64,000 nt of DNA from Afifellaceae bacterium. GTDB lineage: Bacteria; Pseudomonadota; Alphaproteobacteria; Rhizobiales; Afifellaceae. The translations under genes and the position numbers were made by a program. Shown here piece after piece: positions 1-7,498 of the stretch. The stretch is taken from contig JANQKG010000050.1 of assembly GCA_028281235.1 (NCBI GenBank), positions 1 through 64,000 on the forward strand. The letters run 5' to 3'. Position 1 is the stretch's first letter; each line of letters begins with the position of its first letter. The notes beneath the pieces are model-generated. The model was not told where the DNA came from. It was given only the letters and a program-made list of their open reading frames with translations, and did no database searches.

Positions 1-22
1 CGTTTTCGCGTAAGGTTGAATC

Positions 23-95
23 GCTCCAACGCTCTATCTCTTTGTTGGAGCAAGATCTTATCCGAAAAGTGGTGTCCACTTTTCGGGATCGTGCT
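23..95. repeat. Rhizobial-type intergenic mosaic palindrome (RIME-like)
   Basis: Two inverted repeats lie side by side. The first pairs GCTCCAAC (23-30) with GTTGGAGC (44-51). The second is a perfect 11-bp stem CCGAAAAGTGG (62-72) and CCACTTTTCGG (76-86) around a TGT loop, flanked by GATC and by matching GAGCA/TGCTC ends. From memory, palindromes of this type are scattered between genes of Rhizobiales. It sits just past the stop codon of the permease gene and could end or stabilise that transcript. No T-run follows, so a simple Rho-independent terminator is not supported. Confidence 0.75.
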
Positions 96-899
96 CTAAT
101 TGTTCCGCATCAGCACCCGGGTGGCGATCAGCACCAGGATGAAGCTCGCGGCCATGATGATCGCACTCAGCGCATAGATCAGAGACACCTGCGAGCTATG
201 CGCGGCCGACGCTGTCCAGATGTAGTAAGGCAGGGTGGTGATGCCGCCGCGCGTATAGATGGTGCGCGGCAATTCGTTGAAGGAGAGCAGGAACGAGAAG
301 AATACCGAGGCAACGATGCCGGGTCGCAGCAGCGGCAGTTCGATGTCGAGGAATGTGCGGAACGCCCCGGCGCCGAGATCGCGCGCAGCCTCAACCAGCC
401 GGTGATCGAAGCGGACGGCGACGATCAGAATGCAAAGCAGCGCGAAGGGCAGCGCCCACACGAAATGCACCAGCACAACCGACCAAAGGCCGGTGCGGAT
501 GTCGAGGAGCCCGCGATAGAAGAAGAGCACGGCCACGCCGACCAGAATGCCCGGCATCACCAATACGGAGAGGTAGGCGGCCAAAAGGCCGGCGCGGCGC
601 TTCAAAAGCGGGATCAACCGTCCGATGACGACGGCCGTCACCGTCGCCAGCGCCGATACGATGAGGCCGACGCCGACGCTGGTGACAAGCGGTTCAACCC
701 AGCGCGCATTGTCGCCTTCAAACAGCGAGGCGTACCATTCCATCGTCATCGGCCAGGGGATGCCGGAGAGAGGACGCGTGCTGAACGACAGAAGTGCGAG
801 CCCGGCGATCGGCGCGTAGAGAAGCACGAGCGCAAATGCGCCGGCGGCGACCGCGATCGTCGCCGTCGTCCGGCTGAACACGCCTGCGGGGTTGATCAT
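96..899 (-). CDS. ABC transporter inner-membrane permease, PotC-like
   Basis: A 267-residue membrane permease of a spermidine/putrescine-type importer. About six hydrophobic segments are visible from residue 14 onward. The cytoplasmic EAA loop that docks on the ATPase begins near residue 170 (EAARDLGAG), followed by a typical LPLLRPGI stretch. The start is the ATG at 899, whose codon overlaps the TGA of the upstream permease in an ATGA junction. An open frame continues further upstream but is antisense-type shadow sequence inside the other permease. It is the last gene of the PotABCD-like operon, followed directly by a mosaic palindrome. The substrate is unknown; the neighbouring HyuA/HyuB genes suggest an amide or cyclic imide rather than a polyamine. 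Confidence 0.93.
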   Translation of the reverse strand: MINPAGVFSRTTATIAVAAGAFALVLLYAPIAGLALLSFSTRPLSGIPWPMTMEWYASLFEGDNARWVEPLVTSVGVGLIVSALATVTAVVIGRLIPLLKRRAGLLAAYLSVLVMPGILVGVAVLFFYRGLLDIRTGLWSVVLVHFVWALPFALLCILIVAVRFDHRLVEAARDLGAGAFRTFLDIELPLLRPGIVASVFFSFLLSFNELPRTIYTRGGITTLPYYIWTASAAHSSQVSLIYALSAIIMAASFILVLIATRVLMRNN

Positions 900-1840
900 G
901 CCTTCATGCTCTCGAAGGGATTGGTCGCGCTGCTGCGCAAACGCGCGAACGCCAGAACGATGATGATGGCGATCACCAGGAACGCGCCGAGCATGGCAGA
1001 GCCGAGTGCTGCGGCGCCGGGATAGTTCATGGCGCGCACGAGGTCGTCGAATGTCTCCGCCATCAGCGAGACCCGGCCACCGCCCAGAAGCGTGGTGGCG
1101 ACGTTGTCGCCGAGCATCGGTATGGCGGTGAAGATTACGCCCGCGACGATGCCCGGCACCGAAAGCGGCAGGACGACATCCCTGAGGGCCTGCAGCGGCG
1201 TTGCGCCAAGGTCGCGGGCGGCCTTGATGAGCTCGTCGTCGATCAGCGAGATCGATATGAAGATCGGCCAGACCATGGACGGGAAGTACGGGCCGATCAA
1301 TCCGAGGTGGACGGCAAATTCTGTGAAGAGCAGCCAGTCCATCGGTGCGTCGGTGACGCCGCTTCCCATCAGCATGCTGTTGATGAGGCCTTCGCGGCCG
1401 AGGATGGGGCGCCAGACGATGGTGCGCGCGGCCGGGCTTAGGAAGAACGGCACGACCAGGAGCACCAGCAGGATCGACTTGGTCCAGCCTTCGCGAATGC
1501 CCTTGGCGAGCCACAAAGCGAAGGGGAAGGCAAGCGCGAGTTCAATCAGCGTCACCAAGCCGACGACGCGCAGCGACCGAAGGATCGTCTCGATCCGATA
1601 GTCGACGAAAACGGAAGCGTAGGCGCTGAACGAGAAGGTCCACAGGAAGCTCAGACCCCGCCCTTGGAGGAAGGAGATCAGCACCAGGGACAGGATCGGC
1701 AGGAGCACGCCGATCGCCCAAAGCGTGGTCAGTACAGCCACGCTTGCCCGTTCAACGGAGATCGATGCGCCGCCGGCGCGGGATTTCTGCGCGTGCGTTG
1801 CCGACAAGCTCGTTGTCCTCAAGGTCTTGCCGCAGCGCAC
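896..1840 (-). CDS. ABC transporter inner-membrane permease, PotB-like
   Basis: A permease of up to 314 residues and partner of the PotC-like protein. Hydrophobic segments begin near residue 35, and the EAA-type docking loop reads KAARDLGATP followed by VVLPLSVPGI. The longest frame starts with GTG at 1840. A TTG at 1807 has a better ribosome site (GAGG nine bases upstream) and would remove eleven hydrophilic residues, so the start is unsettled. The gene is separated from the binding-protein gene by two strong stem-loops (1865-1928), which should lower its expression relative to the binding protein. It overlaps the next permease by four bases, implying translational coupling. Confidence 0.92.
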   Translation of the reverse strand: MRCGKTLRTTSLSATHAQKSRAGGASISVERASVAVLTTLWAIGVLLPILSLVLISFLQGRGLSFLWTFSFSAYASVFVDYRIETILRSLRVVGLVTLIELALAFPFALWLAKGIREGWTKSILLVLLVVPFFLSPAARTIVWRPILGREGLINSMLMGSGVTDAPMDWLLFTEFAVHLGLIGPYFPSMVWPIFISISLIDDELIKAARDLGATPLQALRDVVLPLSVPGIVAGVIFTAIPMLGDNVATTLLGGGRVSLMAETFDDLVRAMNYPGAAALGSAMLGAFLVIAIIIVLAFARLRSSATNPFESMKA

Positions 1841-1864
1841 CGAATAGGCGCCGGCTCGTCAAGG

Positions 1865-1888
1865 GGCCCCGGCCAAGAGGCCGGGGCC
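1865..1888 (-). other. Intergenic stem-loop 1 behind binding-protein gene
   Basis: A perfect 10-bp GC stem, GGCCCCGGCC (1865-1874) against GGCCGGGGCC (1879-1888), closed by an AAGA tetraloop. It lies between the binding-protein stop and the permease start, in the transcribed direction. With no T-run it is more likely a 3'-end stabiliser or processing barrier than a terminator. Confidence 0.8.
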
Positions 1889-1891
1889 AGT

Positions 1892-1928
1892 GGGGCGCCG
1901 GGGCGGGAGGAAATTGCCCCGACGCCCC
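1892..1928 (-). other. Intergenic stem-loop 2 behind binding-protein gene
   Basis: A 13-bp stem with one mismatch pairs 1892-1904 (GGGGCGCCGGGGC) with 1916-1928 (GCCCCGACGCCCC) around an 11-base loop. It follows the binding-protein stop by only six bases. Together with the stem at 1865-1888 it forms a tandem structure expected to protect the upstream message. Confidence 0.78.
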
Positions 1929-1934
1929 TTGTTC

Positions 1935-3113
1935 CTAGGCGTTGCGGAAGCGCGCCATCTCCGCGTCATGCGCGGCGAGATCGTCCGGTGCGCCGCCGAT
2001 CCAGTAGTTCGGGTTTGAGAACTTGGTGTCGACCTTGACGATGTTGGCCTCCACCTGGGCGATCTTGTCCTCCGGCCAGCCTGCTCCATTGGCGTATTCG
2101 AGGCCGAGGTCGACGCGCGAGCCCGTATAACCGCGGAAGATCGCAAGCTCCGCCGCATACGACCCGCCGAGGAACCAATCCATCGCCTTGTAGATCTCGT
2201 CGACGTTGTCGCGCTCCGCCGCCTGCACCGGCATGAACGTGGCGTGCATCCAGTTGATGTGGAAGTCGCTACAGGTGGCGTATTCGATGTCGAGCCCCTT
2301 GGACCGGGCTTCCTTCACCGCCGGCTCCCAGCAGCGCTGCACCAGCACTTCGCCGTTGACGAAATTGGCGACCTGCTCGTCATAGGTCTTCCACAGCGTG
2401 CGGAACTGGCCGGCCTGCTTGCGCTCGATCAGGAAATCGGTCGCAGTCTTCACTTCCGCGGCGGTCATGTTGGCTGGGTCGGCGATGTCGGCGAGCCCGC
2501 GATGCTTCAGATACATGCCGCCGATCATCAGCGCGATGAAGTCGCCGTCGAGGGCGGTCTGGCCCAGCGTCTCCTCGCTGTTCAGCAGGAGGTCCCAGTC
2601 GAGCGCCTCCGGCGGGCGCGGCAGACCGAGCTTTTCGGGGAAATAACCGAAGCTGTCGGCGTTGTAGTAAAGCGGGATGCTCCAGTCCTTGTCGCCGCCC
2701 TGATAGAGCACCGGGCTCCGCTTCACGGTGTCGGCGATGCCGGCATAGTTGGTGAGCTTGCTGGTATCGAGTTCGGCGACCGCGCCTTGCTCGACGAGGT
2801 TCTTCTGAACGCCGGCCAGCGTGTTGATCAGGTCGAAGCGCTCACCGGCTTCGTTGACCAGGATTTCGTTGTAGAGCGCGCCAACATCATCGACGTGGAA
2901 CGGCGTGAACTCCATTTTGAGGCCGGTCTCGGCCTCAAACAGGCTCCAATCCTCCAGCGCAACGGTCGGCCCACCCATCATCCGGATGGTCCCGGTTTCC
3001 GCCTTGGCTCGTCCTATCAGGCTCGGCGCTGCAAGCACTGCAGCGCCCGCCGTCAAGCCCTTCATTACTGTCCGGCGGGAAACGCTCCCGCTTCCGGTCT
3101 TCGCTTTGGCCAT
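1935..3113 (-). CDS. Extracellular solute-binding protein (family 1, PotD-like), Tat-exported
   Basis: A 392-residue periplasmic binding protein that captures the ligand for the PotABC-like importer. The ATG at 3113 is chosen because it places a twin-arginine signal SRRTVMK near residue 10, followed by a hydrophobic core and an APSLIGRAKAE cleavage region. The mature part has the family-1 look, with residues on the pattern of ETGLKMEFTPF and CWEPAVKEA. Tat export implies folding before secretion, as for many rhizobial PotD-like proteins. It is the second gene after the ATPase and is followed by two stem-loops that separate it from the permeases. The ligand cannot be read from sequence. Confidence 0.9.
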   Translation of the reverse strand: MAKAKTGSGSVSRRTVMKGLTAGAAVLAAPSLIGRAKAETGTIRMMGGPTVALEDWSLFEAETGLKMEFTPFHVDDVGALYNEILVNEAGERFDLINTLAGVQKNLVEQGAVAELDTSKLTNYAGIADTVKRSPVLYQGGDKDWSIPLYYNADSFGYFPEKLGLPRPPEALDWDLLLNSEETLGQTALDGDFIALMIGGMYLKHRGLADIADPANMTAAEVKTATDFLIERKQAGQFRTLWKTYDEQVANFVNGEVLVQRCWEPAVKEARSKGLDIEYATCSDFHINWMHATFMPVQAAERDNVDEIYKAMDWFLGGSYAAELAIFRGYTGSRVDLGLEYANGAGWPEDKIAQVEANIVKVDTKFSNPNYWIGGAPDDLAAHDAEMARFRNA

Positions 3114-3150
3114 GTCTCTGCTCCCTGTTTTTGCTCTGATGCCGGATTGG

Positions 3151-4305
3151 TCAGGCGGCATCGTCCTGCTCAAGCCCCACGACGCAGTCGACCACGCGGA
3201 AACGGACACTGCCTCCCGCGAGCGCCGCGGTTTCGGTATCCCAGCGGCGCACGATCAACTCGCCGACGGGGCTCTCGGCGGAGATGTCGTGGTACTTTCC
3301 CTTGTAGATCGCGGCCCCGGCCTGGGCCGGGATGGCGTTCTCGTCCTCGCCGGCCACATCGCCGAAGCGCATGCGCTCAGCCCGGATAGCGGCGAATGCG
3401 CGCGCGCCGGGCTGCGCATTATCAGCTCCGCCGACGGGCCGGCCGCGAATTTCGGTTTCGCCGACGCGGATCGTGACCCGGTCGTGCTCAACGGCAATGA
3501 CGGTGCCCTGCAACACGTTCTCCACGCCCATGAAGCGCGCGGCAAAACGCGTGATGGGGCTTTCAAACAGCGATTCTGGATCGGCGATCTGCTCGATCGC
3601 GCCTTCGCGCATCAGGACGATGCGATCGCTCATGGTGATCGCCTCCTCCTGGCTGTGTGTGACCAGGATGAAGGTGCCGCCTGTCTTCCGGCGGATTTCG
3701 ATCAACTCGACCTGCATGTCGAGGCGCAGGCGCTCATCGAGTGCGCCGAGCGGCTCGTCGAGCAGGAGCACGTCCGGCTCCGTCGCCAGCGAGCGCGCCA
3801 GCGCCACGCGCTGCTTTTCGCCGCCGGAGAGCTGATGGATGCGGCGGTCATGCTTGTCGTCCAGGCGCACCAGCGTCAGCGCTGCCTCCGCGCGCTTGCG
3901 GCGCTCCTCACGCGGGACCTTCCGGATCTTCAGCCCGTAGGCGACGTTCTCGCCCACGCTCATGTGGGGAAAGAGCGCGTAGTTCTGGAAGACGGTAGAG
4001 ACGTTGCGCAGGTTGGGTGGCAAGCCGACGATGTCGGCGCCGTGCAGCATCATGCGGGCAACGGATCGGGGATGCTCCAGACCGGCGATCACGCGCAGAA
4101 GCGTCGACTTGCCCGAGCCGGAGGGGCCGAGGATGGTGAGGAATTCGCCACGCGGAACGGTGAGGGAGACGTCGTTCAGCGCCGGCGTGCCGGCATAGTC
4201 ATGGGAGGCGTGCGCGATGTCGAGGATCGGAGCGTCGTCGGTCGAAGGGGGTGTCGCGGCTGGCGACGGGATCGGGTGAGATGCGCCCATGGCCTCGTTC
4301 AGCAA
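3151..4305 (-). CDS. ABC transporter ATPase, PotA-like
   Basis: An ATP-binding subunit of 384 residues in the longest form. Walker A is GPSGSGKST near residue 60, the Q-loop lies in [10 protein letters not shown], the signature is [14 protein letters not shown], Walker B is [13 protein letters not shown], and the switch histidine lies in [10 protein letters not shown]-terminal TOBE-like beta domain follows, as in PotA/CysA/MalK. The longest frame starts with TTG at 4305; an ATG at 4290 is the alternative, with GAGG too close to be ideal. It is the first gene of the operon and is transcribed from a near-consensus promoter (4368-4395) with a LacI-type operator just inside the transcript. Confidence 0.93.
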   Translation of the reverse strand: MLNEAMGASHPIPSPAATPPSTDDAPILDIAHASHDYAGTPALNDVSLTVPRGEFLTILGPSGSGKSTLLRVIAGLEHPRSVARMMLHGADIVGLPPNLRNVSTVFQNYALFPHMSVGENVAYGLKIRKVPREERRKRAEAALTLVRLDDKHDRRIHQLSGGEKQRVALARSLATEPDVLLLDEPLGALDERLRLDMQVELIEIRRKTGGTFILVTHSQEEAITMSDRIVLMREGAIEQIADPESLFESPITRFAARFMGVENVLQGTVIAVEHDRVTIRVGETEIRGRPVGGADNAQPGARAFAAIRAERMRFGDVAGEDENAIPAQAGAAIYKGKYHDISAESPVGELIVRRWDTETAALAGGSVRFRVVDCVVGLEQDDAA

Positions 4306-4345
4306 TCCGCCTGATCCCTCTTCGATTTCCCTCGTCGGCGCTTAG

Positions 4346-4357
4346 TTTATCGTTAAA
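4346..4357 (-). promoter_or_regulatory. LacI-type operator, importer promoter
   Basis: TTTATCGTTAAA is a near-perfect palindrome with the central CG typical of LacI/PurR-family sites. It differs in one base from the perfect palindrome TTTAACGTTAAA at 11161-11172. It lies about ten bases downstream of the -10 box, where a bound repressor would block transcription of the PotABCD-like operon. The LacI gene between the two sites is the obvious candidate regulator. Confidence 0.72.
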
Positions 4358-4367
4358 TTTGATGCCG

Positions 4368-4395
4368 ATATTAGGCGGTGCCCGGACCATGTCAA
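4368..4395 (-). promoter_or_regulatory. Sigma-70 promoter of PotABCD-like operon
   Basis: On the minus strand a perfect TTGACA (4390-4395) is followed after 16 bases by TAATAT (4368-4373). The predicted transcript starts near 4361 and runs through the operator into the ATPase gene. Confidence 0.75.
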
Positions 4396-4533
4396 GGTTC
4401 AGGCGTGCGAGATTCAACAGAAGCGGCGTGAAGTCGCGGGCGGGCCTTGCGGATGTGCCTAAGAGCCTGTCTGAAAAATCAACCTCACGCTGCGAGGCCG
4501 GATGATCAGATGTTCGCGCGCGCCAACTTCGTC

Positions 4534-4573
4534 GGTCCCGGCTCCAAAAATCAAAGAACAAGAGCCCGGGGCC
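4534..4573 (-). terminator. Possible stem-loop at the end of the lacI operon
   Basis: GGTCCCGGCTC (4534-4544) pairs imperfectly with GAGCCCGGGGCC (4562-4573) around a 17-base loop, about 70 bases past the LacI stop. No T-run follows in the minus direction. It may be a Rho-dependent end or a simple stabiliser. Confidence 0.3.
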
Positions 4574-4640
4574 GGTCTTTTGTTGGCAGGCCGTCCGGTC
4601 AGCTGTCGACACGGTCGGCGGCCGGAATCTCAAACGGGCT

Positions 4641-5726
4641 CTAAGTGGGGCGGACCGTCTCGCCAGGAGCGACTTCAACGGGAAGCGCGCGGCGCGCCTC
4701 CTCAAAGCGGCCGGTCTCCACACGGGAGAGAAGGCCGTGGGCGACGGCTTCGCCGAGCGCGTAGGCCGGTGAGGAGACGCTGGAGATCAGCGGCTTAGAA
4801 AAGCGCCGGAAGGGAAAGGCGTTGAAGCCGGTCACCATCAGGTCTTCAGGCACGGCAATGCCGCGATCGGCTGCTGCGTGGATGGCGGCGATGCCGATCT
4901 GGTCGTTGCCGCCGATCACAGCATCAGGCACGCCGTTCCTGTCAAACCATGCGAGGACGGCGTCGATGATCTCGGTGAAGTCGTTCTCGTTGCACCTGAC
5001 GGTCGCCACCTTTGCCCCGCCGGCAGATGCCGCAGCGCGCACGCCCGCCTCGCGCCGTTCGATCGCCGGCCAGTCGGTGTCCGTTGCAGCAAACAGGAGA
5101 CGGCGCGCGCCGGCGGCGATCAGCCCCTCGGCGATGATCCGTCCGCCGGCCTCGTCATCCTGGATGAAGCAGCACGAATCCGGCAGGTCGGCCACGTCGT
5201 CCTGGATGACGGCGAGCGGATGGTGGAGGCGCAACAACAATCCGTAGATCGATTCTCGGAGCGCGCGTGGGCCGGAAGCGAACACAGCGAGCGCGTCGAC
5301 ATTGGCGACCCGGGTGACAGTCGTGCGCAACGCGTCAAGGTCGGGCACGCCATTGACCATCAGCCCGTAACCGGCCTTGGCCAATTCGTTGCTCATGCCG
5401 GCGGCGATCTCGGTGGCATAGGGGTCGTCGAGAAAACGGCGGTCGGGGCGCACGATGGTGAGGCCGATGGAATATTCGCGCTGCATGCGCAGGCTTCTGC
5501 CGGAGCGCTGCGGGCGGTAGCCGAGCTCGTCGATGGTGGCGTGGATGCGCGCGCGTGTCTCCTCCGAGACCCGCGCAGTCCTCTGGTTGATGACGTTGGA
5601 GACAGTCATCATGGAGACGCCGGCCCGCTCGGCAACGTCGCGCAGCGTTGGCGGACGTCGTCGCCTCTCGGCCAACCGACCTGATTTGGTGGGCGACATC
5701 GGTGATTTCCGAGCCTTTTCTGCCAT
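4641..5726 (-). CDS. LacI-family transcriptional regulator
   Basis: A 361-residue repressor. The helix-turn-helix lies around residues 27-52 (TLRDVAERAGVSMMTVSNVI), with the hinge helix in the ARIHATIDELGYRP region and a periplasmic-binding-protein-like sensor after residue 65. It is the last gene of the RraA-SDR-HyuA-HyuB operon, 17 bases behind HyuB. Near-identical palindromes in front of this operon and of the PotABCD-like operon make it their likely regulator, and so self-regulating. The inducer is probably the imported substrate or a degradation product. The start at 5726 is the longest ATG; an ATG at 5699 with GGA upstream is possible. Confidence 0.93.
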   Translation of the reverse strand: MAEKARKSPMSPTKSGRLAERRRRPPTLRDVAERAGVSMMTVSNVINQRTARVSEETRARIHATIDELGYRPQRSGRSLRMQREYSIGLTIVRPDRRFLDDPYATEIAAGMSNELAKAGYGLMVNGVPDLDALRTTVTRVANVDALAVFASGPRALRESIYGLLLRLHHPLAVIQDDVADLPDSCCFIQDDEAGGRIIAEGLIAAGARRLLFAATDTDWPAIERREAGVRAAASAGGAKVATVRCNENDFTEIIDAVLAWFDRNGVPDAVIGGNDQIGIAAIHAAADRGIAVPEDLMVTGFNAFPFRRFSKPLISSVSSPAYALGEAVAHGLLSRVETGRFEEARRALPVEVAPGETVRPT

Positions 5727-5743
5727 GCTCTGCGCGGGCGGAA

Positions 5744-7498
5744 TCAGCCCTCTGCGATCTGCGCCTTGCGTAGCAATGCGGTGCGCTCCGTGTCGAGTTG
5801 CAGCGCATCATCGAGGCAGACGGCGTAGACCGCCTCGGCCCGTCTTCGGCTCACCCAGCCTTCGCGAACATCGTGGGCAACGCGTTCGGGATCGCGCTCC
5901 GACGGCTGCCCGTAGCCGCCGCCTCCGCAACTGATCGACACCATTGCCTCCTCGGGCCCGATCACCACCTCCGCGCATCCCGGCACCGGCTCCAGCGCGC
6001 CTTCGGCGGTCTTGCGGAACTGCGATGACGGGCCGCCGGCGAGACCGCCGCGGGCGCCGGACGCGGGATTGTGGTTGCCGTCACTGACATAGGCGACGGT
6101 CACCTCGCAGCCGAGCGGCGAGAACTCCGAATAGGCGCCGAGCGCGCCGCGCAGCCGCCCCGCGCCCTCCGTGTCGGGCATCAGCCGCCGGCTGTGGACG
6201 AGGATCGGATGACGCAGTTCGTCGATCTCCATGGAATCCTGGAAGCACATGCCGGCATTGCCGACATGCAGGATGGTGAGCCAGCCGTCGGTCGTCGGCG
6301 TGCCGGCGCCGCCCGTGCAGCCGAGATAGACCTCGTTCACGAATGGTTCGCCGTCATGGATGCCGGAGATGACGCCCGATGAGGGCGGGATCACCGCGCC
6401 GGTCTCCGCCATGCCGAGCCCGTCGGCAAGCTCGGCGATGGCGCATTGCACCGGGTTCGACACCCGGTCGGCGAGGTTGGTCGTCGCCACCGAGCACGAC
6501 GTCGGGTGGCGCGGCCGCCCGACGCAGCAATTGTCGCGGAGATGCACCTTGATGCGCCGGAAGCTGCCCTCGTTTTTGGGCACGGTGTGGTCGATGGAGT
6601 TGAAGATGCCGACCATGGGCGCGGAATGGGCGCAGCCCTCCGACAGGTTGATGCCGTTCTCCATGCAATCGGGGTTGTCGCGGAGGTCGACCTCGATCAT
6701 CGCGTCGTCGGGCCGCACGTCCACTTTGACGTTGATCTCCACCCCGTCGTCGGGTGTGCCGGGGAAGGGATCGTGGCGGCTTGAACGTGTGACGGTGCCG
6801 CCGGGCATGGCGCGGATGACCTCCATCATCCGCTCTTCCGAATAATCGAACCAGTCGCCGGCGTAGGCCTCCAACGCGTCCCAGCCGATCTCGCGCCCGA
6901 GCGCCAATATCTCGCGCTCGCCGACACGCGCAGCACCCAGTGTGGCGAGGTAGTCGCCCCACCATTGATCCGGCACGCGGATGCGCATGCGGCACATGCG
7001 CACGATGTCCATGTTGTGCTCGTAGTCCGACTGGATCTTCACCGCCGGAAAGATGAGCGCGCCTTCCTCGTAGACGTCCTTGGCGGAGCCCATGTAGGTG
7101 GTCGGCAGCGCGTTGCCGCAATCGGCCTGATGGCCTTTGGCCAGCACCGTGAAACGGTGGATGCCGTCGTCATCGATCACCGGCACCAGGATGGAATGAT
7201 CGGCCGGGTGCGTGCAGCCGTGATAGGGCGAATTGTGCAGAAACGCATCGCCGCGTCTCAGCTTCGGATGGTTCTCCGTCATGGTCCGGCACATGGTCTC
7301 CGGCCCGCGCAAAACGTGGATGGGCAGACTGTCGGAGGCAGTCAGAAGCTCGTGCTTCGCCGTCAGGATCACGCATGAGAAGTCGCGCGCGATGGTCAGG
7401 ATGCCGGAGCGCCCGGTGCGGTGAAGCGTGTTCGCCATCTTGTGGGCGATGCCTTCAAACCGCGCCGTCAGCACGGCCATGCGAACGCCGCTGCTCAT
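5744..7498 (-). CDS. hyuB: Hydantoinase/oxoprolinase B-type subunit (HyuB)
   Basis: A 584-residue subunit of an ATP-dependent hydantoinase, oxoprolinase or acetone-carboxylase-like enzyme. Family landmarks are the N-terminal LTARFEGIAHKMANTL region, HNSPYHGCTHPADH near residue 95, DNPDCMENGINLSEG in the middle and a glycine-rich C-terminus with GARGG and SCGGGGYG. The ATG at 7498 is used because it overlaps the HyuA stop in an ATGA junction and has GGGAG upstream; the frame extends further upstream only as shadow sequence within hyuA. The enzyme would open a cyclic amide or imide, or carboxylate a small ketone, using ATP. The substrate is not determined. Confidence 0.93.
   Translation of the reverse strand: MSSGVRMAVLTARFEGIAHKMANTLHRTGRSGILTIARDFSCVILTAKHELLTASDSLPIHVLRGPETMCRTMTENHPKLRRGDAFLHNSPYHGCTHPADHSILVPVIDDDGIHRFTVLAKGHQADCGNALPTTYMGSAKDVYEEGALIFPAVKIQSDYEHNMDIVRMCRMRIRVPDQWWGDYLATLGAARVGEREILALGREIGWDALEAYAGDWFDYSEERMMEVIRAMPGGTVTRSSRHDPFPGTPDDGVEINVKVDVRPDDAMIEVDLRDNPDCMENGINLSEGCAHSAPMVGIFNSIDHTVPKNEGSFRRIKVHLRDNCCVGRPRHPTSCSVATTNLADRVSNPVQCAIAELADGLGMAETGAVIPPSSGVISGIHDGEPFVNEVYLGCTGGAGTPTTDGWLTILHVGNAGMCFQDSMEIDELRHPILVHSRRLMPDTEGAGRLRGALGAYSEFSPLGCEVTVAYVSDGNHNPASGARGGLAGGPSSQFRKTAEGALEPVPGCAEVVIGPEEAMVSISCGGGGYGQPSERDPERVAHDVREGWVSRRRAEAVYAVCLDDALQLDTERTALLRKAQIAEG

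Larger units (their letters stand above)
4306..4640. other. Intergenic region between the ATPase gene and lacI-type gene
   Basis: This 335-base non-coding stretch holds the promoter and operator of the importer operon on its left side. On its right side is an imperfect stem-loop pairing 4534-4544 with 4562-4573, located behind the regulator stop. No small gene is convincing. A fragment near 4456-4475 looks vaguely like an insertion-sequence end, but no partner end or transposase remnant was found. Confidence 0.7.

Noticed and set aside
2905-4314. Long plus-strand open frame opposite the binding-protein and ATPase genes
   Set aside because: It is the antisense reading of two clear genes in GC-rich DNA, has no recognisable domain and lacks a ribosome site. 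The same holds for long mirror frames at 9518-11131 and 19688-21433.
4450-4500. Insertion-sequence-end-like string (GAGCCTGTCTGAAAAATC)
   Set aside because: No inverted partner, target duplication or transposase fragment was found nearby.
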